This document shows, in pieces, positions 1 through 8,696 of a stretch of 64,000 nucleotides of DNA. The number at the start of each line of letters is the position of its first letter. The stretch's first letter is position 1. The stretch is from Mesorhizobium sp. YC-39 (lineage in GTDB: Bacteria; Pseudomonadota; Alphaproteobacteria; Rhizobiales; Rhizobiaceae). Where the stretch lies: positions 21,945 to 85,944 of the forward strand of contig NZ_JAOWPS010000014.1 in the NCBI RefSeq assembly GCF_025753795.1, read 5' to 3'. Below the pieces are notes generated by a model that saw only the letters and a program-made list of their open reading frames with translations, was not told the origin of the DNA and searched no databases. Both the position numbers and the translations under genes were made by a program.

Positions 1-1134
1 GCGCGGAACAGCTACCGAGCACGGATGTCTGGAGAGGATGACATCCCGATGTTTAACCGGAATGGACCCGGTCTCCTCAGGCGCTAGTCTGGAACGTCGC
101 CTGTTGGCCATGGGTTGCTCGTAGCTTTCTCTGTGCCTTTGTCGGTTCTAGTGTGTGCTGCAAACTCCATGCCATCTGACTTGAAAGCAGCGGGTTAAAG
201 CGATCTTTTTGCCTTCAGAGAAAGGACCATGCCTTCGCCAAGACCCCGCGCCATAGTCGCTTGCCTCACGCGCACCGAGCAAAGGTGCTGCCCTGCGATT
301 GCATCACCGGATTCTAAGGTGTTCCCTTGGAGATCGAAGGGATATCCGCCGACCGTGTCGTGAAGAGACGACATGCTGCCAATTTCCAAATCGCAGCTGA
401 ATGTTCGCGGATGCCCGTATTTTGGTCGCACCTGCGCACCGCCTCGAGCATAGGCTGGCATGTTCTCGGCGCAGCCGCGCCGGCGGCCACGATCAGCGGA
501 CGAGGAGCCGCCACGAAGGAAAGCCTGCCGGCTAAGATGGCGATCTCATCAGGCTGGCGGACGACATCACGTCGAAACCCATGTCCGCCGCGGCGATTGC
601 GGCTTCCACAGCCCCTGCATCGACCGCCGGGTTCTTTTTCCGGCGCCGCTTTGTCGCAACCTTGCGGCGGCAGCGGTCCCATGAAACCTTTGTGTCCGAA
701 GGTGGACAAAAATGTCGGAAGCCCGACCAAAGGGTGAGGGGCGGGCCGCGGAACGGAGAAGGAGTTCAACGCGGACGGTACACTAATTCGGCACGCGTCT
801 TGATGATTCTGTCACGGCGGGCGGCAATGGCATCTCCGATGGGACCGCAGAGCGGTTGGTGATGAAGCGCTTCGTGCGGCAGCCGTGACAAATATGTCCA
901 CCCCGATAGAGGGAGTGGAGGGTAGGACAAGCATGGTGGGCAGACATACTGATGCGCGGGAGTTCGTGCGATTCCAGGCGGCGATGCGCGGATCTGCGGA
1001 GACGATCGCCGTCCTGACGGTCGGCGCCAGCAAAAATCGCAAGGGGCTTACCGCCACCCGCGGCCCACTCCGGAGGGGGCCGTGACAGTCACATGCGCAG
1101 AGGCGTGCGTATCGCTTTGCGAAAAACTATGTAA
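1..1134. other. stretch without an identifiable gene
   Basis: I see no convincing gene here. Several frames stay open for 60-150 codons on both strands around 195-770, but none carries a motif I recognise and they overlap one another, as expected for high-GC DNA. The minus strand between about 195 and 770 could hold a decayed enzyme gene that changes frame near 450, but I cannot name it. The stretch precedes a GntR-family relic, which suggests old coding DNA in decay. Confidence 0.4.
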
Positions 1135-1140
1135 CGCAAC

Positions 1141-1290
1141 GTCTTATCGGACAGCGTTCCGATAAGCACTCGCCAGATCTCGACCATTCTCGGCGTCAGC
1201 CCTGTCCCGGTGCGCGAAGCTCTGTTTCGCGTGTCGCATGAAGGCCTGATGGACTTTGTTCCTGAAAAGGGTTTCTACGCGAAGACGTGC
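1141..1290 (+). pseudogene. GntR-family regulator fragment (winged-helix part)
   Basis: In one forward frame about 45 codons read like the DNA-binding winged helix of a GntR/FadR-type regulator. The key strings are TRQISTILGVSPVPVREALF and then EGLMDFVPEKGF, which match the recognition helix and wing of that family. A stop lies just upstream (1132-1134) and the frame loses similarity after about 1290, so both the true start and the whole effector-binding (FCD-type) domain are missing. It is a relic, not a functional gene. The identification rests on motif recognition alone. Confidence 0.65.
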
Positions 1291-1394
1291 CGTGTCAGCC
1301 AATCGACGACTTCCTGCCGGCTTGCCGCCAGCCACCCTCAATGCTCAGGCAAGCAGGCTCTTTGACAGCCTGCTTCTTCTTTCTCTGTTATGGT

Positions 1395-2510
1395 TTACGC
1401 GCGGCCAGCAAGTATGTTCAACGCGTAACGGGTGTGTCGCCGTTCGCCGGTTCTTATCAGTGCACCCTTGGCAACGAGGTCCTGCAAATCTCTTGTCGCC
1501 GTCGCGCGCGATGCCTGGGTGATGGCGATATAATTCTCGGCGCTGAGCCCTCCTTTGAAGCCGTCGATGCCTTCGCGGAACATGCGGGCGATGACCTTTT
1601 CCTGCCGCTCGGTGAATTGACCCCGGTAGCGTTCGTAAAACTTGGCCTTGGCGACAGAGAATTCAACACGGGCGAGGGTTACGCGCTGGGCTTCAAGGAT
1701 CGTGTTGGCGAAGTATAGCAGCCAATTGGTAATCGCGTTGCTCTTGTTGTTGGCCTCCAGGCTATCGTAATAGGCTTTGCGGTGGCGCTCGATCGTGTAG
1801 GCCAACGCGATGAGGCTGGGCTCGCCCAGGTTTTGCGCCAACGCCTTTTCGCAAAGGGCACGCCCTATGCGACCGTTGCCATCCTCGAACGGGTGAATGC
1901 TCTCGAAATAAAGGTGCGCGATACCGGCACGCGTCAACGCCGGGATCGGTGTCTTGCCTTTGGGTGAGGTATCGTTGAACCAAGCGGCGAAGGCGTCCAT
2001 TTCGGTTTTCACCCGCGCGGAGGGCGGCGCCTCGAAATGCACTTTGGGCTTATCCAGCCGATTGGAAACGATCTGCATAGCGTCGGCGTGCTGGCGATAA
2101 TTCCCGATGGTCTCCATACGTCGTTCACCCGACATCACCATCTTGTGCCAAGCGTAGAGGGTGCGATGCGAGAGCGCGTCGGCAAAATGCAAATATACAT
2201 CGGCCATCATTTCCGCGATGCCGCGCTCGGCAGGGGGAATGCGCCTAGTCTCCCTGCCCAATCCAAGTTGCTGGCGCAAGGATGATTGCAAACTCTCGCG
2301 GTTGAGGTACTCCCCCTCGATTGCGGATGTCTTCAAGGCTTCTTCGCTGATAAGGTCGATGCGGATTTGGTCGCGATCGTCGGACCCTACATGACGAAAG
2401 ACGCCCAGGAACTCGCCCGATCGCAGCAGAAACTCGCTTTCCAGCGGTTCCAGCTTCTTCTTATCGTAGGTGAAATGCGGCCAGTCGGCCTGCTCCCAAT
2501 TCCATGCCAT
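1395..2510 (-). CDS. Fic-domain protein (AMPylase-type) with C-terminal winged helix
   Basis: Fic proteins usually transfer AMP or another nucleotide moiety to hydroxyl side chains of target proteins. This 371-aa protein begins with the tryptophan-rich N-terminal region common in the family. It carries TSAIEG at about residues 61-66, matching the (S/T)xxxE(G/N) inhibitory helix placed before the Fic core (class II). The full catalytic motif HPFEDGNGRIGR is at residues 206-217, with the catalytic His at 206. The C-terminal 90 residues look like a winged helix. GAGGTG lies about 12 nt before the ATG. All key residues are present, so it is probably active and self-inhibited. No separate antitoxin gene is visible. 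Targets are unknown. It lies alone among relics. Confidence 0.9.
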   Translation of the reverse strand: MAWNWEQADWPHFTYDKKKLEPLESEFLLRSGEFLGVFRHVGSDDRDQIRIDLISEEALKTSAIEGEYLNRESLQSSLRQQLGLGRETRRIPPAERGIAEMMADVYLHFADALSHRTLYAWHKMVMSGERRMETIGNYRQHADAMQIVSNRLDKPKVHFEAPPSARVKTEMDAFAAWFNDTSPKGKTPIPALTRAGIAHLYFESIHPFEDGNGRIGRALCEKALAQNLGEPSLIALAYTIERHRKAYYDSLEANNKSNAITNWLLYFANTILEAQRVTLARVEFSVAKAKFYERYRGQFTERQEKVIARMFREGIDGFKGGLSAENYIAITQASRATATRDLQDLVAKGALIRTGERRHTRYALNILAGRA

Positions 2511-2639
2511 GAGTTATAAGGCACCTCTCTATAACTCATTTTTACACAAATAGTGAGCTATAGCAATCTATGCTTTGCCTCAGAATTAGGGCTTCGCCCC
2601 CCGCACACACAAGGGCGCGGTCTCCGGAGGGTCGCACCT

Positions 2640-2870
2640 TCGGCTTGCGCGATCCGGTCCTCGGCCTTGTTTCTCCTGCTTGATGCGACCACCTGCATAT
2701 TTGCTGCCTATCTGAACCTCGCCTCACGCTTCATGCCGACACGGCACAGACGCAAGGCTTACTTGATCTTCAGCGACAGGACCCAAGCGGTCTTATACTG
2801 CACGCCGAGTTCGCGGGAGAGATGCTGCGCGGCCTTGCGATTAATTGGCAACACCAAGCGCGGCGCTGGT
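2640..2870 (-). pseudogene. IS1595-type transposase relic
   Basis: The reverse strand at 2759-2850 reads AAQHLSRELGVQYKTAWVLS, which matches the conserved region of IS1595-family transposases where the helix-turn-helix leads into the catalytic domain. It ends in a stop. In another frame just downstream (about 2640-2735) EVQIGSKYAGGRIKQEKQG resembles the next conserved block of the same family. At least one frameshift separates the two pieces and neither end of the element is recognisable. It is a decayed fragment. Confidence 0.6.
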
Positions 2871-3056
2871 AAATTGTCGCCTCGATGGATTTTCCGTCGA
2901 ACGGCTTATGGGTTTTCTTACGCTGCTAAACCGTGATGTCGAAATCGTCATCCGCCCTAGCCGCGATGATCGGGAGGGGCAGGTCTCGGTGCATGCTCTG
3001 CGATGAGTGGGTAGCCGACTAGATGGCCAGAGCCTAAAACCGTCGGCGACTTTTCT

Positions 3057-4022
3057 CTACGGCAAAGACGGGCGTTGGTAGGGCATCACCCCCTGCTTAG
3101 CGACCACCATTTTGCCACCGCCCGGTGCTGGAATACGATCGACAAGCGACTCTACCCTATGATTGCGGTTCTTGCGTACAAACGGCAGTAGCCATTCTGC
3201 GTCGTCGTTGTAGAACACCATCGTCTCGGCAGCCCGCACCAATTGGCGGTTTACCTCTCGCGTTTCTTCAGGTCTCAACTTGCGAAACCGCGCACGAAAA
3301 TGAGGGAACGAAAAGTCCAGTTCCATGCCGCGTTCGCGTATTTTTGGATGTATGCGAACCGCAATGTCGGGGGCCAATGGCACCGTCTTGCTCACGACGC
3401 GATTGTCGAAGGACGGTCCAAGCCCTACTGGGAAATCGCTCGTGAAAAATGTCCCGTAAGCGGGATCGGCGAACATTACATCCCACCCCGCGTTGCCAAG
3501 AACATCAACCCGCGCTTCGATGCTGGTTATGCCAATCGCCTGTGGGTATCTCTCGTTGACGTTGAACCGGACGGCGCCCATTTCAAGCAACTCGGTCATG
3601 CTCTTGTTGCCAAGCTCCTTCGGAGCAGCTGGGAAAAGGCCCTGGGCATCGATGATTTCTGCCGCCGATTGGAGGGTCGCTGCAATATGGGGAGTGCCGA
3701 TACGCATTGCGGTCGGCGAACATGTCATGACATAGGCGACGAAGCCAGCGATGACGTAGACGGCCGTTTCATCAATATCCCGACGCCGTATCGCTTCGAG
3801 CGCCGTGTTGTAGTTTGGCTCCACGCGTTTTAGAAAGGCCTCGATCGCGCGAGGCTCGACCAAAAAATCATTGGTGCTGCCGTCCGGCCGACGGCACACA
3901 TTGTCTGACCAAGGACGGAATTTTTTCAGGTCGTCTTTTTTGATCCCGACCAACGGTCCGCATCCGCCGTTGGAGTAAAAATTCTTCAAATGGACTTGCG
4001 AAACGAAGTGGTCGAGAGGCAT
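3057..4022 (-). CDS. DUF4238 domain protein
   Basis: The protein (about 321 aa from this start) opens MPLDHFVSQVHLKNF, the typical HxVxQxxLxxF beginning of DUF4238 proteins, whose biochemical role is not established. A longer reading from 4076 adds 18 residues with no family similarity. The chosen ATG overlaps the stop of the upstream 86-aa gene by one base (TGATG), which implies translational coupling. It is the last gene of a compact leftward cassette behind an Abi_C-domain gene. DUF4238 genes are often found in accessory regions, so a role in defence or stress is a reasonable inference, but nothing in the sequence proves an enzymatic activity. Confidence 0.8.
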   Translation of the reverse strand: MPLDHFVSQVHLKNFYSNGGCGPLVGIKKDDLKKFRPWSDNVCRRPDGSTNDFLVEPRAIEAFLKRVEPNYNTALEAIRRRDIDETAVYVIAGFVAYVMTCSPTAMRIGTPHIAATLQSAAEIIDAQGLFPAAPKELGNKSMTELLEMGAVRFNVNERYPQAIGITSIEARVDVLGNAGWDVMFADPAYGTFFTSDFPVGLGPSFDNRVVSKTVPLAPDIAVRIHPKIRERGMELDFSFPHFRARFRKLRPEETREVNRQLVRAAETMVFYNDDAEWLLPFVRKNRNHRVESLVDRIPAPGGGKMVVAKQGVMPYQRPSLP

Positions 4023-4282
4023 CAGCCGCCGCCGGTGTTCCGGGCAATCTGCACCGCCGCGTCGCGCGAACCCCAACTGCCCTGAAAATACGCGTCAAGC
4101 GTTTCGCCGTCGGCAAACAGAGGCTCACCGCCCAGTGCGTCCCAATCTCCCTCCACACGGTCACCAACACTGAAAGAGCCTTCATCGCCGATCAATTCCA
4201 CGACAGCGTAACCGTCATCGTGGTGCACGACGATCATGCCCTCGTTTCTCGAAACAAAAACAACCTGCCCAGCGCTGCGCAT
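4022..4282 (-). CDS. 86-aa acidic hypothetical protein
   Basis: I do not recognise this family. The protein is 86 aa, acidic and rich in Gly, Asp and Val, and the first 50 residues have a beta-strand-like alternation (VVFVSRNEGMIVVHHDDGYAVVEL), suggesting a small beta-barrel fold such as an OB- or SH3-like module. It lies 10 nt downstream of the Abi_C-domain gene and its stop overlaps the start of the DUF4238 gene, so the three genes are almost certainly one transcript. Its position between them suggests an adaptor or inhibitor role, which is pure inference. Confidence 0.7.
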   Translation of the reverse strand: MRSAGQVVFVSRNEGMIVVHHDDGYAVVELIGDEGSFSVGDRVEGDWDALGGEPLFADGETLDAYFQGSWGSRDAAVQIARNTGGG

Positions 4283-4292
4283 ATTTCCCCCC

Positions 4293-5219
4293 CTAAAACG
4301 GTATCTCGTCGGTCAACTCACGAGCTGCGGGCTCACGCAACGGTTCTGGCGGGGGCGGCGGCGAGCGCTCCAAATGCTTGGAGATCAGAAAATTATGGAA
4401 GGCGGCGGCAATCTGAATAGCCAGATCTCCGTACACAGTCGGGATATTGACCACCGCTGCACCCTGTCCATGTCCACCTAGTTTGTTGCGCAGAAAAGGC
4501 AATGCCTTCAGGACCTGGTCGGTAAAACCATTCCTGACCGCCTCGGGCAGATCATCGAAAAAGCCCTGTTGAGCAAGTTCCTTGATGAGCTTGTCGCCGT
4601 TGGCATGGTCCAGTCCCGTAAGAACCTTCATCACGCTCTCGAAACTATGCCCTGAATAGAAGATGGCTTCGCGAACATCACCGGCGCCGAGATACTGCCG
4701 GGCCTTGGCGAACTCGTCGCCCGCGCCTGCAAACCGATTGGCCGTCAGAGCGTCGTGTGCGGTTTTGGCAAGCCTGGCCCCGATGAAATCGCCGTCCAGC
4801 TTGAAAAATTCACCGTCAGAGAGCCGCCAGGGGCAATCATGCAGCTCAAATATCTGGTTGACCTTCTGGCGTAGTGCTTCCTTCTCGGAATCATCCATTT
4901 GTCTGGCGGCCAGCTCGATTGTGTCAAAAACCCACGTGGCGTTGCCATGCTGAACCAGCAAACGTAGTTCGCCGGGCCGTTCAGACTGAGAACGTGATAC
5001 GGGGAGTCGGTCCCAACCATGTTCGACGAGCAATTCGGACTCCACTTCCTCCAGAATGGATGATTGGGAAATCCAACGATCGTTTGGGTCGCGTTGGATA
5101 TGCAGTGACGAATTGTTTGCCTGAAGCCACGCCCACAATTTGCGACGCGCCGCCTCCGGAATTTCCACGACCAGCTTGTTTTGTTCGATTGGACGAAAGT
5201 AACGCTGACTGAACAGCAT
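4293..5219 (-). CDS. abortive-infection C-terminal (Abi_C) domain protein
   Basis: The protein is about 308 aa from an ATG with GGAG 12 nt upstream, opening MLFSQRYFRP like the MxFSxRYG start of STM4504/AbiJ-N-type proteins. A GTG at 5249 is an alternative that adds ten residues. The C-terminal third holds the Abi_C signature: FYSGHSFESVMKVLTG and then RNKLGGHGQG at about residues 244-253, followed by a helix ending in FHNFLISKHL. Abi_C proteins are linked to phage exclusion and probably act as RNA-binding or HEPN-like effectors. It is the first gene of a three-gene cassette. A proline-rich tail (RSPPPPPEPL) is unusual. The function is inferred from the domain only. Confidence 0.75.
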   Translation of the reverse strand: MLFSQRYFRPIEQNKLVVEIPEAARRKLWAWLQANNSSLHIQRDPNDRWISQSSILEEVESELLVEHGWDRLPVSRSQSERPGELRLLVQHGNATWVFDTIELAARQMDDSEKEALRQKVNQIFELHDCPWRLSDGEFFKLDGDFIGARLAKTAHDALTANRFAGAGDEFAKARQYLGAGDVREAIFYSGHSFESVMKVLTGLDHANGDKLIKELAQQGFFDDLPEAVRNGFTDQVLKALPFLRNKLGGHGQGAAVVNIPTVYGDLAIQIAAAFHNFLISKHLERSPPPPPEPLREPAARELTDEIPF

Positions 5220-5249
5220 GGGTTTCAAGCTCCAAAGATATCCAGGCAC

Positions 5250-5862
5250 GATTGCGCTATCCTAGCCAGCCATATAGAACAAAGATAGAACGCAAACAAT
5301 GAGCAACCGAGCGGTATCCGCCACCCATAAGAGGATACAGCTTCGCCTTGCGGCAGACGATGAGCAACAGCATGGGACTGCTGCGACCACGTTTCGTCTA
5401 GGGACGATTGATCACTAGAAGCCGCCTGTGGGACAAAAAAGCGACCGTCAAGCACATGCGATCCTAACTGCGAGAGTCCGCTTCCCACTGCTCATGCGGA
5501 GTTGTCGCCCAAATTTCCGCCTCACTAGCCGGACAACGGTCGGAGCCTCTGCCCCAAAAGCGGAACCCTTTGGTTCCTGGCGGGGTCCTTTGCCCCCTAT
5601 TTTGTCAGGCCATCTGGCCCTTCGGCTATGGTAACAGTGGTATTTTCGACACGAAATTTACACAGAATCCTACACATAGCCGCATGTGCAAGTCAAATAT
5701 GGTAATTATTTCAATGTGATGCTATTATGCGTATATGACTTAGAATCCCTTTCGCTGCGGGGTCCCGTTTCGCGCTAAAACAGGCGTTCCGCGGGGAAGA
5801 TGGCTGGCTCCGGCGAGGTCAACAGTGGTCGCAAGTTACCATCCGACGCGTCCTGTCGCCTT
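5250..5862. other. intergenic region between the Abi_C cassette and nifH
   Basis: No gene is supported here. The stretch separates the leftward Abi_C cassette from the rightward nif block, so it should hold the promoter of the cassette near its left end. Around 5640-5740 it becomes AT-richer. I found no nod box and no second NifA site that I would defend. Confidence 0.5.
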
Positions 5863-5878
5863 TGTCGGGTCCGCTACA
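5863..5878 (+). promoter_or_regulatory. NifA upstream activator sequence of nifH
   Basis: TGT and ACA separated by exactly ten bases, the NifA-binding consensus TGT-N10-ACA. It lies about 108 bp upstream of the -24/-12 element at 5971, which is the normal distance for NifA acting by DNA looping on a sigma-54 promoter. Confidence 0.85.
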
Positions 5879-5970
5879 CAGGGGCTTGTTTGGCCCATCT
5901 CTTGTTTCGCCTCACGCTAAACAGCTGAAAAGCAATCACGAAATCTATTCTTCGGCTCGGTCAGCCAAAT

Positions 5971-5986
5971 TGGCACGAGTCTTGAA
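5971..5986 (+). promoter_or_regulatory. sigma-54 (-24/-12) promoter of nifH
   Basis: TGGCACG, four bases, then TTGAA. This matches the RpoN consensus TGGCACG-N4-TTGCW except for A in place of C in the -12 GC pair. It sits about 87 bp upstream of the nifH ATG and downstream of a NifA site, so it is the expected promoter of the nifHDKENX transcript. The -12 deviation may make it more dependent on activator. Confidence 0.85.
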
Positions 5987-6072
5987 ACCCCTTGGTGCGA
6001 GGCGGCGAGAGCTGCCGATCGGCATTCATGTCGCGGCAGCCGCGATGGATGGAACAAAGGAAGGAAAGCTAC

Positions 6073-6966
6073 ATGTCAGGTCTGCGTCAGATCGCATTCT
6101 ACGGCAAGGGGGGCATCGGCAAGTCCACCACCTCCCAAAATACGCTCGCCGCACTTGTCGACCTCGGGCAGAAGATTCTCATCGTCGGCTGCGACCCTAA
6201 AGCCGACTCCACCCGCCTGATCCTGAATGCGAAGGCTCAGGATACGGTCCTGCACCTGGCCGCACAGGAAGGTTCGGTGGAAGACCTTGAACTCCAGGAC
6301 GTGCTCAAGATTGGCTATAAGGGCATTAAGTGCGTGGAGTCCGGCGGTCCCGAGCCGGGTGTCGGCTGCGCTGGGCGTGGCGTCATCACCTCGATCAACT
6401 TCCTCGAGGAGAACGGCGCCTATGACGATGTCGACTATGTCTCCTATGACGTGCTCGGGGATGTGGTGTGCGGCGGTTTCGCGATGCCGATCCGCGAGAA
6501 CAAGGCCCAGGAAATCTACATCGTCATGTCGGGCGAGATGATGGCGCTCTATGCCGCCAACAACATCGCCAAGGGCATCCTGAAATACGCCCATTCGGGC
6601 GGCGTGCGGCTGGGTGGCCTGATCTGCAACGAGCGCCAGACCGACCGCGAGCTCGACCTCGCCGAAGCGCTGGCTTCCAGGCTCAATTCCAAGCTCATCC
6701 ACTTCGTGCCGCGCGACAACATCGTCCAGCACGCCGAACTCAGGAAGATGTCGGTGATCCAGTATGCGCCGGACTGCAAGCAGGCGGGGGAATACCGCGC
6801 ACTGGCCGAGAAGATCCATGTCAATTCGGGCCAGGGCACCATCCCCACCCCGATCACCATGGAGGAGCTCGAGGACATGCTGCTCGACTTCGGCATCATG
6901 AAGACCGAGGAGCAGATGCTTGCCGAGCTTCAGGCCAAGGAAACGCCGAAGGCGGCCGCGCAGTAA
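6073..6966 (+). CDS. nifH: nitrogenase iron protein NifH
   Basis: NifH is the homodimeric Fe protein (dinitrogenase reductase) that passes electrons to the MoFe protein with ATP hydrolysis. The 297-aa protein has the P-loop GKGGIGKST near the N-terminus, the two [4Fe-4S] cluster ligands Cys99 (in GVGCAGRGVI) and Cys133 (in VVCGGFAMP), and Arg102, the residue equivalent to the ADP-ribosylation site. I chose the ATG at 6073 because it follows AAGGAAAG and gives the standard start MSGLRQIAFYGKGG; a longer frame to 5992 adds no family sequence. It is the first gene after the NifA/sigma-54 promoter and is followed by nifD 101 bp downstream. Confidence 0.98.
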   Translation: MSGLRQIAFYGKGGIGKSTTSQNTLAALVDLGQKILIVGCDPKADSTRLILNAKAQDTVLHLAAQEGSVEDLELQDVLKIGYKGIKCVESGGPEPGVGCAGRGVITSINFLEENGAYDDVDYVSYDVLGDVVCGGFAMPIRENKAQEIYIVMSGEMMALYAANNIAKGILKYAHSGGVRLGGLICNERQTDRELDLAEALASRLNSKLIHFVPRDNIVQHAELRKMSVIQYAPDCKQAGEYRALAEKIHVNSGQGTIPTPITMEELEDMLLDFGIMKTEEQMLAELQAKETPKAAAQ

Positions 6967-7024
6967 CGACGGCTGTCAAGCCAACATGAGGCGTGGCCTT
7001 GAGCTGGCGCCTTTCGAACAACGG

Positions 7025-7042
7025 CGCCTCGTCGGTGAGGCG
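7025..7042 (+). other. hairpin in the nifH-nifD spacer
   Basis: CGCCTC and GAGGCG pair perfectly around a six-base loop, 25 bp before the nifD start. There is no U-tract, so it is not a standard terminator. It could stabilise the 3' end of nifH message or act in processing, as in other operons where NifH is made in excess; that role is inference. Confidence 0.5.
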
Positions 7043-7067
7043 TCATGCGAACCTTGAAAGGGGTCCC

Positions 7068-8570
7068 ATGAGCCTGGAATACGAAAATGACGGTGCCCTG
7101 CATGCGAAGCTTATCGAGGAGGTGCTGTCGCAATATCCCGACAAGGCGGCCAAGCGCCGCAAAAAGCACCTCAGTGTCGCAAAGAGCGGGGACGAGGCTG
7201 GCGAGGACGGCGAGGTCCTTTCCGAATGCGACGTCAAATCGAACATCAAGTCGATTCCCGGCGTGATGACAATTCGCGGCTGCGCCTATGCCGGCTCAAA
7301 GGGCGTGGTCTGGGGGCCAGTCAAGGATATGGTCCATATCTCGCACGGCCCGGTCGGCTGCGGGCAATATTCCTGGTCGCAGCGGCGCAACTACTACGTC
7401 GGTACGACGGGCATCAACACGTTCGGGACAATGCAGTTCACCTCCGACTTCCAGGAGAAGGACATTGTCTTCGGCGGCGACAAGAAGCTGGAACAGATCA
7501 TCGACGAGATTGAGGAACTGTTTCCGCTGAACAACGGCATGAGCGTGCAATCCGAATGCCCGATTGGCCTGATTGGCGACGACACCGAAGCGGTGTCCCG
7601 CAACAAGGCCAAGGAGCACGAAAAGACGATCGTGCCGGTGCGCTGCGAGGGCTTCCGCGGCGTTTCGCAATCACTCGGCCACCACATCGCCAACGATGCT
7701 ATCCGCGACTGGGTCTTCGAGAAGAAGGACGTCGAGTTCGAGGCCGGCCCATACGACGTCAACGTCATCGGCGACTACAATATCGGCGGCGACGCCTGGG
7801 CTTCGCGCATCCTGCTCGAGGAGATGGGCCTGCGCGTGGTCGGCAACTGGTCGGGCGACGCCACGCTCGCCGAGATAGAGCGCGCGCCGAAGGCCAAGCT
7901 CAACCTCATCCATTGCTACAGGTCGATGAACTACATCTGCCGGCATATGGAGGAAAAGTATGGCATCGACTGGATGGAGTACAATTTCTTCGGCCCTTCC
8001 CAGACGGAAGCCTCTCTGCGCAACATAGCCAAGCATTTCGGGCCGGAAATCGAGGACAAGGCCGAGGCCGTCATCACCAAATACCGGCCCCTGGTCGATG
8101 CGGTCATTGCCAAGTACCGGCCGCGCCTCGAAGGCAGGACGGTGATGCTCTATGTCGGCGGGCTGCGCCCCCGTCACGTCGTTACGGCCTATGAGGACCT
8201 GGGCATGGTGATCGTCGGCACCGGCTACGAATTTGGCCATAACGACGATTACCAGCGTACCGGCCATTACGTGAAGAAGGGCACGCTGATCTATGACGAC
8301 GTGACCGGTTACGAGCTGGAGAAGTTCATCGAGGGGATCCGTCCTGATCTCGTTGGCTCCGGCATCAAGGAAAAATACCCGGTGCAGAAGATGGGCATCC
8401 CGTTCCGTCAAATGCATTCCTGGGATTATTCCGGCCCGTATCACGGCTATGACGGCTTCGCCATCTTCGCCCGCGACATGGATCTGGCCATCAACAACCC
8501 GGTCTGGGACCTCTACGACGCCCCCTGGAAGAAAAAAACCGAGCCGTCGACGGCGATCGCAGCCGAATAG
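7068..8570 (+). CDS. nifD: nitrogenase MoFe protein alpha chain NifD
   Basis: The alpha subunit of dinitrogenase holds FeMo-cofactor and half of the P-cluster. The 500-aa protein shows the P-cluster ligands Cys72 (GCAYAGSKG), Cys98 (GPVGCGQYSW) and Cys164 (SECPIGLIGDD), and the FeMo-cofactor ligands Cys283 (LIHCYRSMNY) and His450 (RQMHSWDYSG). They correspond to Cys62, 88, 154, 275 and His442 of the Azotobacter protein. The ATG at 7068 has AAAGGGG upstream and gives the usual start MSLEYENDG; an upstream in-frame extension to 6993 has no similarity. It follows nifH and precedes nifK in one transcript. Confidence 0.98.
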   Translation: MSLEYENDGALHAKLIEEVLSQYPDKAAKRRKKHLSVAKSGDEAGEDGEVLSECDVKSNIKSIPGVMTIRGCAYAGSKGVVWGPVKDMVHISHGPVGCGQYSWSQRRNYYVGTTGINTFGTMQFTSDFQEKDIVFGGDKKLEQIIDEIEELFPLNNGMSVQSECPIGLIGDDTEAVSRNKAKEHEKTIVPVRCEGFRGVSQSLGHHIANDAIRDWVFEKKDVEFEAGPYDVNVIGDYNIGGDAWASRILLEEMGLRVVGNWSGDATLAEIERAPKAKLNLIHCYRSMNYICRHMEEKYGIDWMEYNFFGPSQTEASLRNIAKHFGPEIEDKAEAVITKYRPLVDAVIAKYRPRLEGRTVMLYVGGLRPRHVVTAYEDLGMVIVGTGYEFGHNDDYQRTGHYVKKGTLIYDDVTGYELEKFIEGIRPDLVGSGIKEKYPVQKMGIPFRQMHSWDYSGPYHGYDGFAIFARDMDLAINNPVWDLYDAPWKKKTEPSTAIAAE

Positions 8571-8576
8571 AATCTA

Positions 8577-8609
8577 GGCCTTCCGGAGGCCGGGAGGCGA
8601 CGAACGCCT
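8577..8609 (+). other. two tandem hairpins in the nifD-nifK spacer
   Basis: GGCCT and AGGCC pair at 8577-8591 around TCCGG, and AGGCG and CGCCT pair at 8595-8609 around ACGAA. The spacer is 126 bp, long for an operon. There is no U-run, so termination is unlikely. mRNA stability or processing between nifD and nifK is the plausible role. Confidence 0.45.
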
Positions 8610-8696
8610 GCGGCCCTGTGTCCGCGGGAGACCTGAAATGTCTTGACGTCCCTGTGCCGCCCTATGGCGCGGCCAGATGGAAAAGAGGTAACGACC

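Noticed and set aside
5690..5745. Possible nod-box-like AT-rich sequence upstream of nifH
   Set aside because: Too few matches to the conserved nod-box blocks; a NifA site and -24/-12 promoter explain the control of nifH.
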